A stretch of 22,565 nt of DNA from Bacillota bacterium (GTDB lineage: Bacteria; Bacillota_A; Clostridia; Lutisporales; Lutisporaceae). Of the stretch, positions 9,281-16,106 are shown in pieces. Under the pieces are notes generated by a model. That model was given only the letters and a program-made list of their open reading frames with translations. It was not told where the DNA came from and did no database searches. Location of the stretch: positions 1-22,565 of the forward strand of contig JAKJBT010000020.1 of the NCBI GenBank assembly GCA_022706865.1, given 5' to 3'. Positions within the stretch are counted from its first letter, which is position 1, and the number at the start of each line of letters is the position of its first letter. Both the position numbers and the translations under genes were made by a program.

Positions 9281-9309
9281 ATTATATCATACGGCTTTAA
9301 ATGTTACAA
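9281..9309 (-). promoter_or_regulatory. Promoter of the pheST T-box transcript (SigA type)
   Basis: On the minus strand TTGTAA (9309-9304) and TATAAT (9286-9281) are separated by 17 bp. The extended TATGATATAAT context is AT-rich. Transcription would start near 9274, right at the 5' end of the T-box leader. Confidence 0.8.
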
Positions 9310-9389
9310 GAAAATCAACATTTTTGTGATGAAAATTGCATAACCTGCAAATAAACCTTAAATTCAGGTTTTGTTCATAATATGATTTC

Positions 9390-10115
9390 TTATATGTAAA
9401 TGTTCTTAAATCGATTTATAAGCATTCCTATGATTAATAAATGGACAACAGCACCCGCAGCAATAAACGCCCAGTATCCGCCGCCTCCCCCGGCACCGGC
9501 AATCAGTGCTTTTGAAATCCAAAAGGCCGGAGTTATACCGGCTAAATACTGCCATTCCGACCTGATGAAATATCCAGCGGCAGGAGAAAGCAGCAGTATT
9601 CCAAAGGCCTTTGTCAGTGCCAGCCCTTCCACCTTATTGGATGCAAAAGCCGCAAGAAACAATGCAACCATCGGAGTTTCAAGGGCACAAACCATTAATA
9701 CGGGTATCAGCAGTTCTATCCTGTATTCCAATATGCCGATATAATAAAAAACGAAGAATGAAAGTACAAACGTAACTATTGCAGGCGCTGTAACCCTATA
9801 GAGCAGGTAGCCTGATTTTGACAGAGGAGTAACAGAATAAAAGAACAGTATGTTTTCATCCCTTTCATCAAGTATAAGGAACCCTGACAGCATACCAATC
9901 ATCATTGGTGTGACAAGAATCAGGAAACTCATGATAAGGCCGTAATCCTCCGAAAGCTCAAATGATAACTCCCTGTGCAGCACCTCCCTGACAAAAGGAA
10001 GGATCGGTCTCATCAAAAAGGCAAGAATAAAAGGAACTAATAAAGCTATTAAAAGCATGGAATCACGGCTTATATTTTTCAAATCCCCAAAGCTCAGCGC
10101 CAAAAGCCTTTTCAT
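9390..10115 (-). CDS. ABC-2 type transporter permease (second permease of operon)
   Basis: This hydrophobic protein has 241 residues and about six predicted membrane helices, at about 18-40, 58-80, 105-127, 133-157, 165-182 and 210-234. Several runs are clear, for example LLIALLVPFILAF and VTFVLSFFVFYYIGIL. A glycine run (GAGGGGGYW) precedes the last helix. It should be an integral-membrane half of an ABC-2 type exporter with the upstream permease and ATPase. The ATG at 10115 follows GGAGG by 9 nt and overlaps the upstream stop as ATGA, so translation is coupled. The frame stays open 26 codons further upstream inside the previous gene, but that is not needed. Three-gene sets of one ATPase and two unequal permeases are often annotated as fluoroquinolone exporters after mycobacterial Rv2686c-Rv2688c. 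The real substrate is unknown. Confidence 0.87.
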   Translation of the reverse strand: MKRLLALSFGDLKNISRDSMLLIALLVPFILAFLMRPILPFVREVLHRELSFELSEDYGLIMSFLILVTPMMIGMLSGFLILDERDENILFFYSVTPLSKSGYLLYRVTAPAIVTFVLSFFVFYYIGILEYRIELLIPVLMVCALETPMVALFLAAFASNKVEGLALTKAFGILLLSPAAGYFIRSEWQYLAGITPAFWISKALIAGAGGGGGYWAFIAAGAVVHLLIIGMLINRFKNIYI

Positions 10116-10819
10116 ATGCTGCCGCCTCCTATTGCCGCTATTATGTATTTTCTGAACCACCTGTAAGCCCATATAAAAGCAATAATATCCCACATAAGGA
10201 TAAGTATTGACGAATAAACCGCATCTGCCAACCCTATGCCGTAATATGCCCCCGCAAGCAGCTGCAGCGAGCCGTAGCCCGGAAGCAGGCTGTATGCCGG
10301 AGAGCTGTAAAACCTCATGAATCCGAATAATGGCAGAATGAAAGGCGTCATGAAAAACGGCGATGCCAATATGTATCCGTTTATTGTCTTAACCCTGACT
10401 GCCAGAACTATTCCCAAAAGAGTGAAAAACACAGATGTGGGAACAATTGAAAGAATAAGCAGCCCCGGATCAAAGCCGCCTGGGGTGGCAAAAAAAGCAA
10501 TTGCTGCGGAAGAAAGCAGCGAAAGCAGTGTAAGGGATAACAGCTTTGCTGCAATATATTCACCTGCTTTCAACGGAGTTGTGAAAAGGCTGGCAAATAT
10601 GTTCTGGCCCTTTTCCAGAAGTATGATTCCGCCGATAAAAAAGAATCCAAGAACAGCGGGATCTGTCATCAGAATTATCACTGAAACATATTCCCTTGCC
10701 TCCCGTGGCATTACCCTTATAAGTAAGATATAAAGAATGCTGACAAATGCATAAGCGTAATAAAATCCGTGCTTTAACTGGAATCTTATATCATGTGCTA
10801 CTGTACTTAAAGTCCTCAT
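10112..10819 (-). CDS. ABC-2 type transporter permease (first permease of operon)
   Basis: This integral membrane protein has 235 residues and about six helices, at about 20-38, 46-67, 88-109, 117-142, 148-170 and 202-222. It starts MRTLSTVAHDIRFQLKHGFY, a short cytoplasmic amphipathic lead like that of other ABC-2 exporter permeases. A conserved-looking cytoplasmic loop, LEKGQNIFASLFTTPLKAGEY (written here in part), sits between helices 2 and 3 and probably couples to the ATPase. Its ATG overlaps the ATPase stop (ATGA), and its own stop overlaps the next permease. The two permeases differ in sequence and probably pair as a heterodimer. The exported substrate cannot be inferred. Confidence 0.88.
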   Translation of the reverse strand: MRTLSTVAHDIRFQLKHGFYYAYAFVSILYILLIRVMPREAREYVSVIILMTDPAVLGFFFIGGIILLEKGQNIFASLFTTPLKAGEYIAAKLLSLTLLSLLSSAAIAFFATPGGFDPGLLILSIVPTSVFFTLLGIVLAVRVKTINGYILASPFFMTPFILPLFGFMRFYSSPAYSLLPGYGSLQLLAGAYYGIGLADAVYSSILILMWDIIAFIWAYRWFRKYIIAAIGGGSI

Positions 10820-11670
10820 GCCAGCCCCCTCCCTGTAACCTCTATGAAAATGTCCTCCAGGGTAGCCTCCTGGGTATGCATTCTCTCAATGTCCTTGTTT
10901 CTTACCAATTCCAAAAACTCCTCATTATATCCAATCCCTGATAATTCAAAATCCTTCAACCTTATCTCCTGCTTTTCCCTGTATTCAACCCTCAGGCTCT
11001 TTCTGCCCCTGTCTATCATAAGCCGCCTTGGTGAATCAATGAGGCTGATGCTTCCGTTTACTATGAACGCCACCCTGTCACACAAGTCTTCGGCTACATT
11101 CATGTTGTGAGTTGTAAGGAATACTGTGCTGCCTTCCGATTTTTTCCGCAGTATGATATCCTTCACCATTTTTGCATTAACAGGGTCCAGCCCTGAAGTG
11201 GGTTCATCCAGAAACAGCAGCTCCGGTTTGTTCAGCAATGCCCTGCAGAAATTAAGCCTCATCTTCATTCCCTTTGAGAAATCTGACACCCTTGTGCGGG
11301 CATCCTTTTCCAGGCCGACCATTTCAAGAAGCCTCATAGGCTCTTCGGTTTCCTCCGAGTACAAAGACCTGAAATATGATAAATTCTCCAGTGCAGTAAA
11401 CTTACTGTAGAGATTAGGGAATTCAAATACCACTCCTATTTTTTCATAATAGTCGGATTTCATATCCTTAACCTCATTATTCATCACCTTGACACTGCCC
11501 TGGTAATTTTTCAGAATACCGATTATTATCTTCTGTGTTGTGCTTTTGCCTGCGCCCGAAGGCCCCAGGAAACCGAATATCTCACCTTTATTAATAGAAA
11601 AATCCAGCCCTTTAATGACCGGTTCCCTTCCGCCCGAGTAGCTGAACCTTAAGCCTTTTACATCAATCAT
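10816..11670 (-). CDS. ABC transporter ATP-binding protein (exporter type)
   Basis: This 284-residue nucleotide-binding subunit starts at ATG 11670, 6 nt after AAGGAGG. An ATG at 11676 abuts the site and is less likely. Walker A is GPSGAGKST (36-44), the signature is DFSKGMKMRL (130-139), Walker B is LLFLDEPTSGLDP (151-163) and the H-loop His is at about 188 (LTTHN). The usual Q-loop glutamine is replaced by Glu in VVFEFPNLY (E83), a feature I associate with related drug-export ATPases. A C-terminal extension of about 75 residues ends with EATLEDIFIEVTGRGLA, typical of DrrA/CcmA-like ATPases. It begins inside the last codons of tetR and ends overlapping the first permease by 4 bp, so all four genes form one operon. 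Confidence 0.95.
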   Translation of the reverse strand: MIDVKGLRFSYSGGREPVIKGLDFSINKGEIFGFLGPSGAGKSTTQKIIIGILKNYQGSVKVMNNEVKDMKSDYYEKIGVVFEFPNLYSKFTALENLSYFRSLYSEETEEPMRLLEMVGLEKDARTRVSDFSKGMKMRLNFCRALLNKPELLFLDEPTSGLDPVNAKMVKDIILRKKSEGSTVFLTTHNMNVAEDLCDRVAFIVNGSISLIDSPRRLMIDRGRKSLRVEYREKQEIRLKDFELSGIGYNEEFLELVRNKDIERMHTQEATLEDIFIEVTGRGLA

Positions 11671-12277
11671 TTCCATCCTCCTTGATAATACTGCGCGCTA
11701 CTGATTCAATCAGTAACTCCATTACCTCCGGGAAGACATCCTCTCCGATTTCTTTCCTATGCAGCGAAAGGATAAAAATCCCGCGTAAGAGGCCGCTTAT
11801 AACTTCAGGCTTCCTGTCAATCAATACTCCTTTCCTGTGCCATATGCCAAGCATTGGAGTCAAAATATCAGAGTCACTTTTTATATGCTTTGCCATCCTT
11901 TCTTCAGGCAGCTTTCTTAACATCAGCTCATAATCTTCTCCGTTCATAAGCTTCTTTATAAAAGTGCTCTCATCTATCAATTTGAAAGCCTCTGTCAGGA
12001 ATGCCCGCAAGGACCTTCCTGTAATATCTTCATCTGCCTTATGGGCTGACAGCAGTTTTTCCTTTATTATCTCTTCTTCCTGTTCTATTATTTCGAAGAA
12101 CAGCTCTTCCTTAGACTGAAAGAAATTATAAAAGGAACCCTGTGCTATTCCTGCAGCTTTTGCTAAATCCCTTACGCCTGTCTTTCTGAGGCCGTATCCG
12201 GTAAACAGCTCCTTGCCTTTTTCTATCAGCCGTTTTCTTATTAATTCCTTTTCCCTGCCGCTGAATGCTTTTGACAT
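11663..12277 (-). CDS. TetR family transcriptional regulator of the adjacent ABC exporter
   Basis: This 204-residue repressor-type protein has an N-terminal HTH at about 15-60 (LFTGYGLRKTGVRDLAKAAG, then IAQGSFYNFFQSKEELFFEI), the TetR signature. Residues about 75-200 form the variable helical ligand and dimer domain. It is the first gene of the ABC operon: its stop lies inside the start of the ATPase gene, so regulator and exporter are made together. A strong promoter and an inverted repeat (TGAAC-13-GTTCA) lie just upstream, suggesting autorepression relieved by the exporter substrate. The ATG at 12277 follows GGAAG at about 7 nt. The ligand is unknown. Confidence 0.93.
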   Translation of the reverse strand: MSKAFSGREKELIRKRLIEKGKELFTGYGLRKTGVRDLAKAAGIAQGSFYNFFQSKEELFFEIIEQEEEIIKEKLLSAHKADEDITGRSLRAFLTEAFKLIDESTFIKKLMNGEDYELMLRKLPEERMAKHIKSDSDILTPMLGIWHRKGVLIDRKPEVISGLLRGIFILSLHRKEIGEDVFPEVMELLIESVARSIIKEDGND

Positions 12278-12302
12278 AAACCCACTTCCTTTATGATATG
12301 TA

Positions 12303-12325
12303 TGAACTATTTTTTCATTTGTTCA
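12303..12325. promoter_or_regulatory. Candidate TetR operator
   Basis: Inverted half-sites TGAAC (12303-12307) and GTTCA (12321-12325) have a 13-bp AT-rich centre. The repeat lies between the -10 box and the start codon of tetR, where a bound dimer would block initiation. The half-sites are only 5 bp, so this is a candidate based on position as much as sequence. Confidence 0.5.
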
Positions 12326-12330
12326 CTGCT

Positions 12331-12359
12331 ATTATACAATTTAATTTCCGATTAGTCAA
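12331..12359 (-). promoter_or_regulatory. Promoter of the tetR-ABC operon
   Basis: On the minus strand TTGACT (12359-12354), a 17-bp spacer and TATAAT (12336-12331) give a near-consensus SigA promoter. It lies about 55 bp before the tetR ATG and is back-to-back with a plus-strand promoter. Confidence 0.85.
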
Positions 12360-12367
12360 ATGCATCA

Positions 12368-12396
12368 TTGATTCGTGAAAAAATGTTTATTATAAT
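12368..12396 (+). promoter_or_regulatory. Divergent promoter of the small membrane-protein gene
   Basis: TTGATT (12368-12373), a 17-bp spacer and TATAAT (12391-12396). Its -35 box is only 8 bp from the -35 box of the tetR promoter on the other strand, so binding of polymerase at one could affect the other. Confidence 0.8.
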
Positions 12397-12440
12397 CTAA
12401 ATAATAAGGAGAAAAGATTTAAATAGGTGGTGAATAGAGT

Positions 12441-12791
12441 ATGCTTGACAGGCGAAAGGGTCCCGATATGCTTGTAAAATGGGTAAAATGGTCAGGAATA
12501 ATATCCTGGATCCTGGTATCAATAACGCTGTTTATTACAATAATTGCAAAGCCCGACTTCGAATCCTACATGGACAAGTCCTTTCACGTGAAACTTCAAA
12601 GCAATTGGGACGTAAATCTGATGCAGTATGTCCCGGTGCTGCTGGTGCTGCTTTTCTTCTTCTGCATAATATCCATTGCAATAAACCTTTCCAGGTGCAG
12701 ACGAAAAAGCGACAGGTTCAACAAAACTCTCATACTGAACGCTGCCGCAGCTTTTATAGGGATAATTCTTTATCTATTGTTTTTCACTTGA
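12441..12791 (+). CDS. Small three-helix membrane protein of unknown function
   Basis: I do not recognise this 116-residue protein. It has three hydrophobic segments at about 17-36, 63-83 and 95-114. A polar stretch of about 26 residues (KPDFESYMDKSFHVKLQSNW and beyond) between the first two probably faces outside. A basic loop (SRCRRKSDRFNK) lies between the second and third. The start ATG follows AGGTGGTG by 8 nt. An internal ATG at codon 10 (MLVKWVKW) is a possible alternative. It is transcribed divergently from the tetR-ABC operon through a promoter that nearly abuts the tetR promoter, hinting at shared control. Its last 18 bp overlap the end of the convergent phosphoesterase gene. No function is proposed. 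Confidence 0.8.
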   Translation: MLDRRKGPDMLVKWVKWSGIISWILVSITLFITIIAKPDFESYMDKSFHVKLQSNWDVNLMQYVPVLLVLLFFFCIISIAINLSRCRRKSDRFNKTLILNAAAAFIGIILYLLFFT

Positions 12792-14132
12792 AGAAACAGG
12801 AATGAGCAATGTATTGTTGTTAGTCCTCTCATCATCCAGCATCTTCAAAGCATATTCCTTTGTAAAACAGGGGGCAATGTTCTCAAGCTTTTTAAAGCCC
12901 TCAGTATTCACTATGTCATTGAGTGCTTCATTCCTGTACCCTGCGAAATACAACATATTCATCCTGCATACTGTCTCCAGCACTGTTTCCCTTTCCGCAT
13001 CAGACAGTCCCTCCAGCTGTTCAAGGCATTCCAGATGCATCCTGCCGCACTGTTCATTGAAAAAGTAGGCTGAATAATCCTCGAAACCAAGGGGGGTTCC
13101 GTCTTTCGCATTCTCATGTATGTCGTAATCATCCATATCCAATTGGATTGTACGGTAATCAAAGCCGACGTAGGGAGTAAATTTCATCCGGCCGTACTGA
13201 TGGGGATATACTGCCAGGCTGCTGGTTCCGATATCATAGATTGTATTCCCCTGATATTCATCGGATTTAATATCCTGTATGTGAATATGTCCGGTAAAGA
13301 TTATTTCTATTCCATGCTTGTGGAATAGTTTCAAAGCATCCTTGCTGTTTTTTATCGTATAATTTGCCCTTATCATTTCACTGTGGTCAATCAGGCTGTG
13401 ATGCATAACCGCTATCAGCTTCGCGCTATTCTCCTTCGCCAGGGCGCCGCACTGCTCTATCCATTTGAGGGTATCCGACCGCAGATATCCGCTTTGCTCA
13501 GGGTACTTTCTCGCCATGTTCTTGTCAGTATCTGTGGAATCCAGCATAAGCAGCCAAATATCTTCCGCAGGCATAGCAAGATAGCTTAAAGAATTTGGAT
13601 CTCTTGATACGCAGCCCTCGTAGCCGAAGGGGGCATAAATGTTCACATAATCCTCTTTGGTAATTGTCTCGATGTCTGTTACCTCATCACCTATGTATTT
13701 CCTGGCGTAAGGATTCTGGATATCATGATTGCCCGGTACGACAAATACGCAGGTGCCTATCTCCTCAATTGTTTTCAGCCTTTCTGCCAGTTCAACATGG
13801 CTCTGCCTGGTTCCGTTGCTTGTCAGGTCTCCTGTTATAACAAGAAAATCAGGTTTCTCTGACTCAATATCCTTAATAAGCGCATCAAAAAGTTCATCGG
13901 TGTGATTCAGCATTTTACCGTCCCCCGAAGCCAAAAAATCTTGAAAGGCCTTGCCGTTGTCATAGGTTTCTTTTGAAATATAATGAGGATCTGATACGAT
14001 AAAAAAGCTGAAAGGCTGATTGGTCTTGATATCCGCGCAGCCAATAGAATACTGAAATGCTTCGGCACATCCTGAGGATATGAGAAGTATCAATATATAT
14101 GCAAATAAAATTAAAAATCGATGCTTCTTCAT
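12774..14132 (-). CDS. Calcineurin-like metallophosphoesterase lipoprotein
   Basis: This 452-residue protein has a type II signal: a basic start (MKKHR), a hydrophobic core and lipobox LISSGC with Cys22, so it is probably anchored outside the membrane. The metallophosphoesterase motifs are complete: D-x-H (SDPHY, D48 and H50), GD (ITGDLTSNG, D102), GNHD (PGNHD, 134-137 by my count), HH (VMHHS, 244-245) and GHxH (FTGHIHIQD, H282 and H284). These residues bind two metals in phosphohydrolases of this fold. About 120 residues after the fold are helical and not recognised. The ATG at 14132 lies 7 nt after GGGAGG; a TTG two codons upstream is less likely. The substrate is unknown. It stands downstream of the DUF6273 gene, with an inverted repeat in the 153-bp gap. 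Confidence 0.92.
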   Translation of the reverse strand: MKKHRFLILFAYILILLISSGCAEAFQYSIGCADIKTNQPFSFFIVSDPHYISKETYDNGKAFQDFLASGDGKMLNHTDELFDALIKDIESEKPDFLVITGDLTSNGTRQSHVELAERLKTIEEIGTCVFVVPGNHDIQNPYARKYIGDEVTDIETITKEDYVNIYAPFGYEGCVSRDPNSLSYLAMPAEDIWLLMLDSTDTDKNMARKYPEQSGYLRSDTLKWIEQCGALAKENSAKLIAVMHHSLIDHSEMIRANYTIKNSKDALKLFHKHGIEIIFTGHIHIQDIKSDEYQGNTIYDIGTSSLAVYPHQYGRMKFTPYVGFDYRTIQLDMDDYDIHENAKDGTPLGFEDYSAYFFNEQCGRMHLECLEQLEGLSDAERETVLETVCRMNMLYFAGYRNEALNDIVNTEGFKKLENIAPCFTKEYALKMLDDERTNNNTLLIPVSSSEKQ

Positions 14133-14209
14133 GGCCAATCCTCCCTTACTTTCCGAAAGGAGTGCAGCGGGTTACGGGTTTACTTTGTTATTATTATATC
14201 ACATAAATA

Positions 14210-14284
14210 GGTGCCAGGTACAGCACTTAAGAACTTATCTACCGGATACAATACTATATGTTCTTATGTTCTGTACCTGACACC
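14210..14284. repeat. 75-bp REP-like imperfect palindrome
   Basis: Two 25-bp arms (14210-14234 and 14260-14284) match at 22 of 25 positions as reverse complements, around a 25-bp loop. The outer cores are GGTGCCAGGTACAG and CTGTACCTGACACC. The element ends 2 bp from the stop codon of the DUF6273 gene and lacks a T run. GGTGCCAGG-type ends are reminiscent of REP or other small palindromic repeats found dispersed in bacteria. Only one copy lies in this window, so a mobile origin is not shown. Confidence 0.7.
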
Positions 14285-14285
14285 A

Positions 14286-15752
14286 TTACCGCATAACATA
14301 CGGCCTCTCAGCTGTACCGTCGCCTTCGGCTATATTTGTATCAGGTTTCAGATTTAAAACAGGAAGTACTCCTCCATCTGAAATACCTGCAGTGAAATAA
14401 CCGGTTGCCCCGTCCTTATTGACGCCCAGCAAGCCCCGTTTAGTGCCTCCATAAGGTGTCCGCAGCCAGTACCACCAGCTTTTTTGGGGTTCTAAATTAT
14501 TGTCCCATTGGAAGTCACTGTTACTTACTGCTTTTTCAGTAGGCTTTCTAAGTCTGTCTTCATATCGTTTACCCAGCTTGCTGAGTTCCGCTTCAGAAAG
14601 AAGGTACACTTTGTCGGTTGTGCCGCCATGATTTATCGCCATTATTGCATTGCGCTCATTTTGTGAAAAGCCTGAAAGAAAGCCGGGCTCCTCTGCATAA
14701 TCATTTTCGCCGTCCTTCACAGCACTTTCCGTCGGCGGCTGAGTAGTATATGCTACTTTCTGCGCACTGCTGTTCAGCCACTCACGCAGATTACTGTTGC
14801 TCCATTTATTGCTGCCCCATTTCTGCGTTTCTTTATCCTCGGTAAAGCTGCCGCCTTCCGCTTCAAATTGTCCGCTCTCGGCAGCATCAAATGGTTTCAG
14901 GCAAAGTATATGCTCCGATACCAACATTGCTCCGCTGCTGCCTATATCCGCTACCTTCCACAGGATAGCTTCCCCCAGGTAGCTCCCAAAGAGAACATAG
15001 CTGCCGACTTTCAATTTCGCTGCTGCCGTGCCTTCTGCCGGCTTTGCTGCCTCATCCTGCTGCACATTCTTTGGAGCACTTTGCTCACCGCTTGCAGTCG
15101 GTGCAGCTTCTGCAGCCTTTTCCTCCGGAGCTGATACTTTTGACGCAGGTGCAGAACTTGCGGTTTCTGCCGTTGTTACAGGCTTTGTACCATTCGCTGC
15201 CAATACTGCTGCATCCTTTGCCTTTATTCTTTCCATCAAACTTTCCTTATCAGCTATATCGCCCACCATTTCAACAATATATGAAGCAGTTTCACCAAGT
15301 ATCACTGCCATATTTATCTCATCAGCTGTTTTTACTGCCGCTGATTCATAAGCCGACACCGCTTTTTCTGCCGCCTCTATCATTGCAGCTTTCTGTTCGG
15401 GATGCATTTTAAGAAAGTCTTTAATCGCAGCCTTATCCTCTTCACTTTCCTTCGCCGCGGAACCCGTGCCGGAATCTGTACCGGCATTATCGGTTATAGC
15501 TGTTTCTTCTGTGTTGTCTGTACTCTCTTTGTTCTCTGCACTATCTGTATTCCCTGCTTCCTCTTGTTCAAATACGGTATCCTCTTCAATTTTTTCTTCT
15601 ATAAGCCCTGCATCCTGTTCCGCCGGAGACGGCTTCATCATATAAAAAGCCACGACAGACAGCAGCACCACCGCTAAGCCTGCTATCACAAGCAGCCGCA
15701 TGCCCCGGCCGGAACCTTTCCTTTTACTTTTATCTTGATTGTATTTGTCCAT
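14286..15752 (-). CDS. Membrane-anchored protein with C-terminal DUF6273-like domain
   Basis: The protein has 488 residues from the ATG at 15752, 9 nt after GGAGGT. An ATG 21 bp upstream contains that site and is rejected. A short basic cytoplasmic start (KSKRKGSGRG) leads to one transmembrane helix at about 19-39. A low-complexity, Glu/Thr/Ala/Ser-rich stalk runs to about 245 with helical patches (MHPEQKAAMIEAAEKAVSAY). Residues about 246-488 resemble DUF6273: VGSYVLFGSYLGEAILWKV, then SNLREWLN, GFSQNERNAI, DKVYLLSEAEL, WWYWLRTPYGG and GVLPVLNLKP. These tryptophan-rich motifs are common in clostridial surface proteins, but the function is unknown. It probably displays the domain outside the membrane. 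It lies between tRNA-Val and the phosphoesterase; no clear promoter was found. DUF6273 is assigned from memory of the motif pattern. Confidence 0.85.
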   Translation of the reverse strand: MDKYNQDKSKRKGSGRGMRLLVIAGLAVVLLSVVAFYMMKPSPAEQDAGLIEEKIEEDTVFEQEEAGNTDSAENKESTDNTEETAITDNAGTDSGTGSAAKESEEDKAAIKDFLKMHPEQKAAMIEAAEKAVSAYESAAVKTADEINMAVILGETASYIVEMVGDIADKESLMERIKAKDAAVLAANGTKPVTTAETASSAPASKVSAPEEKAAEAAPTASGEQSAPKNVQQDEAAKPAEGTAAAKLKVGSYVLFGSYLGEAILWKVADIGSSGAMLVSEHILCLKPFDAAESGQFEAEGGSFTEDKETQKWGSNKWSNSNLREWLNSSAQKVAYTTQPPTESAVKDGENDYAEEPGFLSGFSQNERNAIMAINHGGTTDKVYLLSEAELSKLGKRYEDRLRKPTEKAVSNSDFQWDNNLEPQKSWWYWLRTPYGGTKRGLLGVNKDGATGYFTAGISDGGVLPVLNLKPDTNIAEGDGTAERPYVMR

Positions 15753-15851
15753 GCTTTGCTTACCTCCTGTCATGGTACTTGATACTCATATTCCAGTCTT
15801 TTCTATTATTTGACACCTTTCGGCAAATTCCTTCTTCATCAAAAATCTAAA

Positions 15852-15886
15852 AAAGACTATACGCTTATACTTTGCATATAGTCTTT
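15852..15886 (-). terminator. Terminator of tRNA-Val
   Basis: Perfect 10-bp arms AAAGACTATA (15852-15861) and TATAGTCTTT (15877-15886) surround a 15-nt loop. On the minus strand the right half ends in TCTTTTTTAG, a T run. It lies 11 bp after the tRNA 3' end and about 100 bp before the DUF6273 gene. Confidence 0.85.
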
Positions 15887-15896
15887 AAGTTCTTTA

Positions 15897-15973
15897 TGGT
15901 GGGACCGGCTGGGATCGAACCAGTGACCCCCACGATGTCAACGTGGTACTCTAACCAGCTGAGCTACGGTCCC
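15897..15973 (-). tRNA. tRNA-Val (anticodon GAC), CCA encoded
   Basis: On the minus strand the 77-nt sequence folds into a standard cloverleaf. The acceptor stem is GGGACCG/CGGTCCC with discriminator A and an encoded CCA. The D arm is GCTC-AGCTGGTTA-GAGT (one G-U pair). The anticodon stem CCACG/CGTGG encloses loop TTGACAT, and the T arm carries TTCGATC. Anticodon GAC reads GUC and GUU valine codons. It is a single tRNA gene with its own promoter upstream and a strong hairpin terminator downstream. Confidence 0.97.
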
Positions 15974-15985
15974 ATGTACTTTCAT

Positions 15986-16014
15986 ATTATAGCATTTATT
16001 ATTTGCTTGTTCAA
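15986..16014 (-). promoter_or_regulatory. Promoter of tRNA-Val
   Basis: On the minus strand TTGAAC (16014-16009), a 17-bp spacer and TATAAT (15991-15986), with the tRNA 5' end 12 bp further on. Confidence 0.8.
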
Positions 16015-16071
16015 TACTATTATTTACTTACAATTCCTGATTATTCTATAACAAGACAGAAGCAAAACAAC

Positions 16072-16096
16072 GGTCCGGCATATATTATACCGGACC
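16072..16096 (-). terminator. Terminator after gerW
   Basis: Arms GGTCCGG and CCGGACC enclose an 11-nt AT-rich loop. On the minus strand the stem is followed by GTTGTTTTGCTT, an imperfect T-rich tract. It begins 10 bp after the gerW stop and probably closes the sigma factor-gerW unit before the tRNA promoter. Confidence 0.7.
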
Positions 16097-16106
16097 TTGT
16101 ATTCAA

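Noticed and set aside
9353..9371. Hairpin AAACCT/AGGTTT after the second permease as an operon terminator
   Set aside because: The stem is only 6 bp and no T run follows on the minus strand; it is too weak to call.
15044..15412. Pro/Leu/Ser-rich plus-strand frame opposite the DUF6273 protein stalk
   Set aside because: It is the antisense of a low-complexity Ala/Glu/Thr-rich coding region, so a long open frame is expected by chance.
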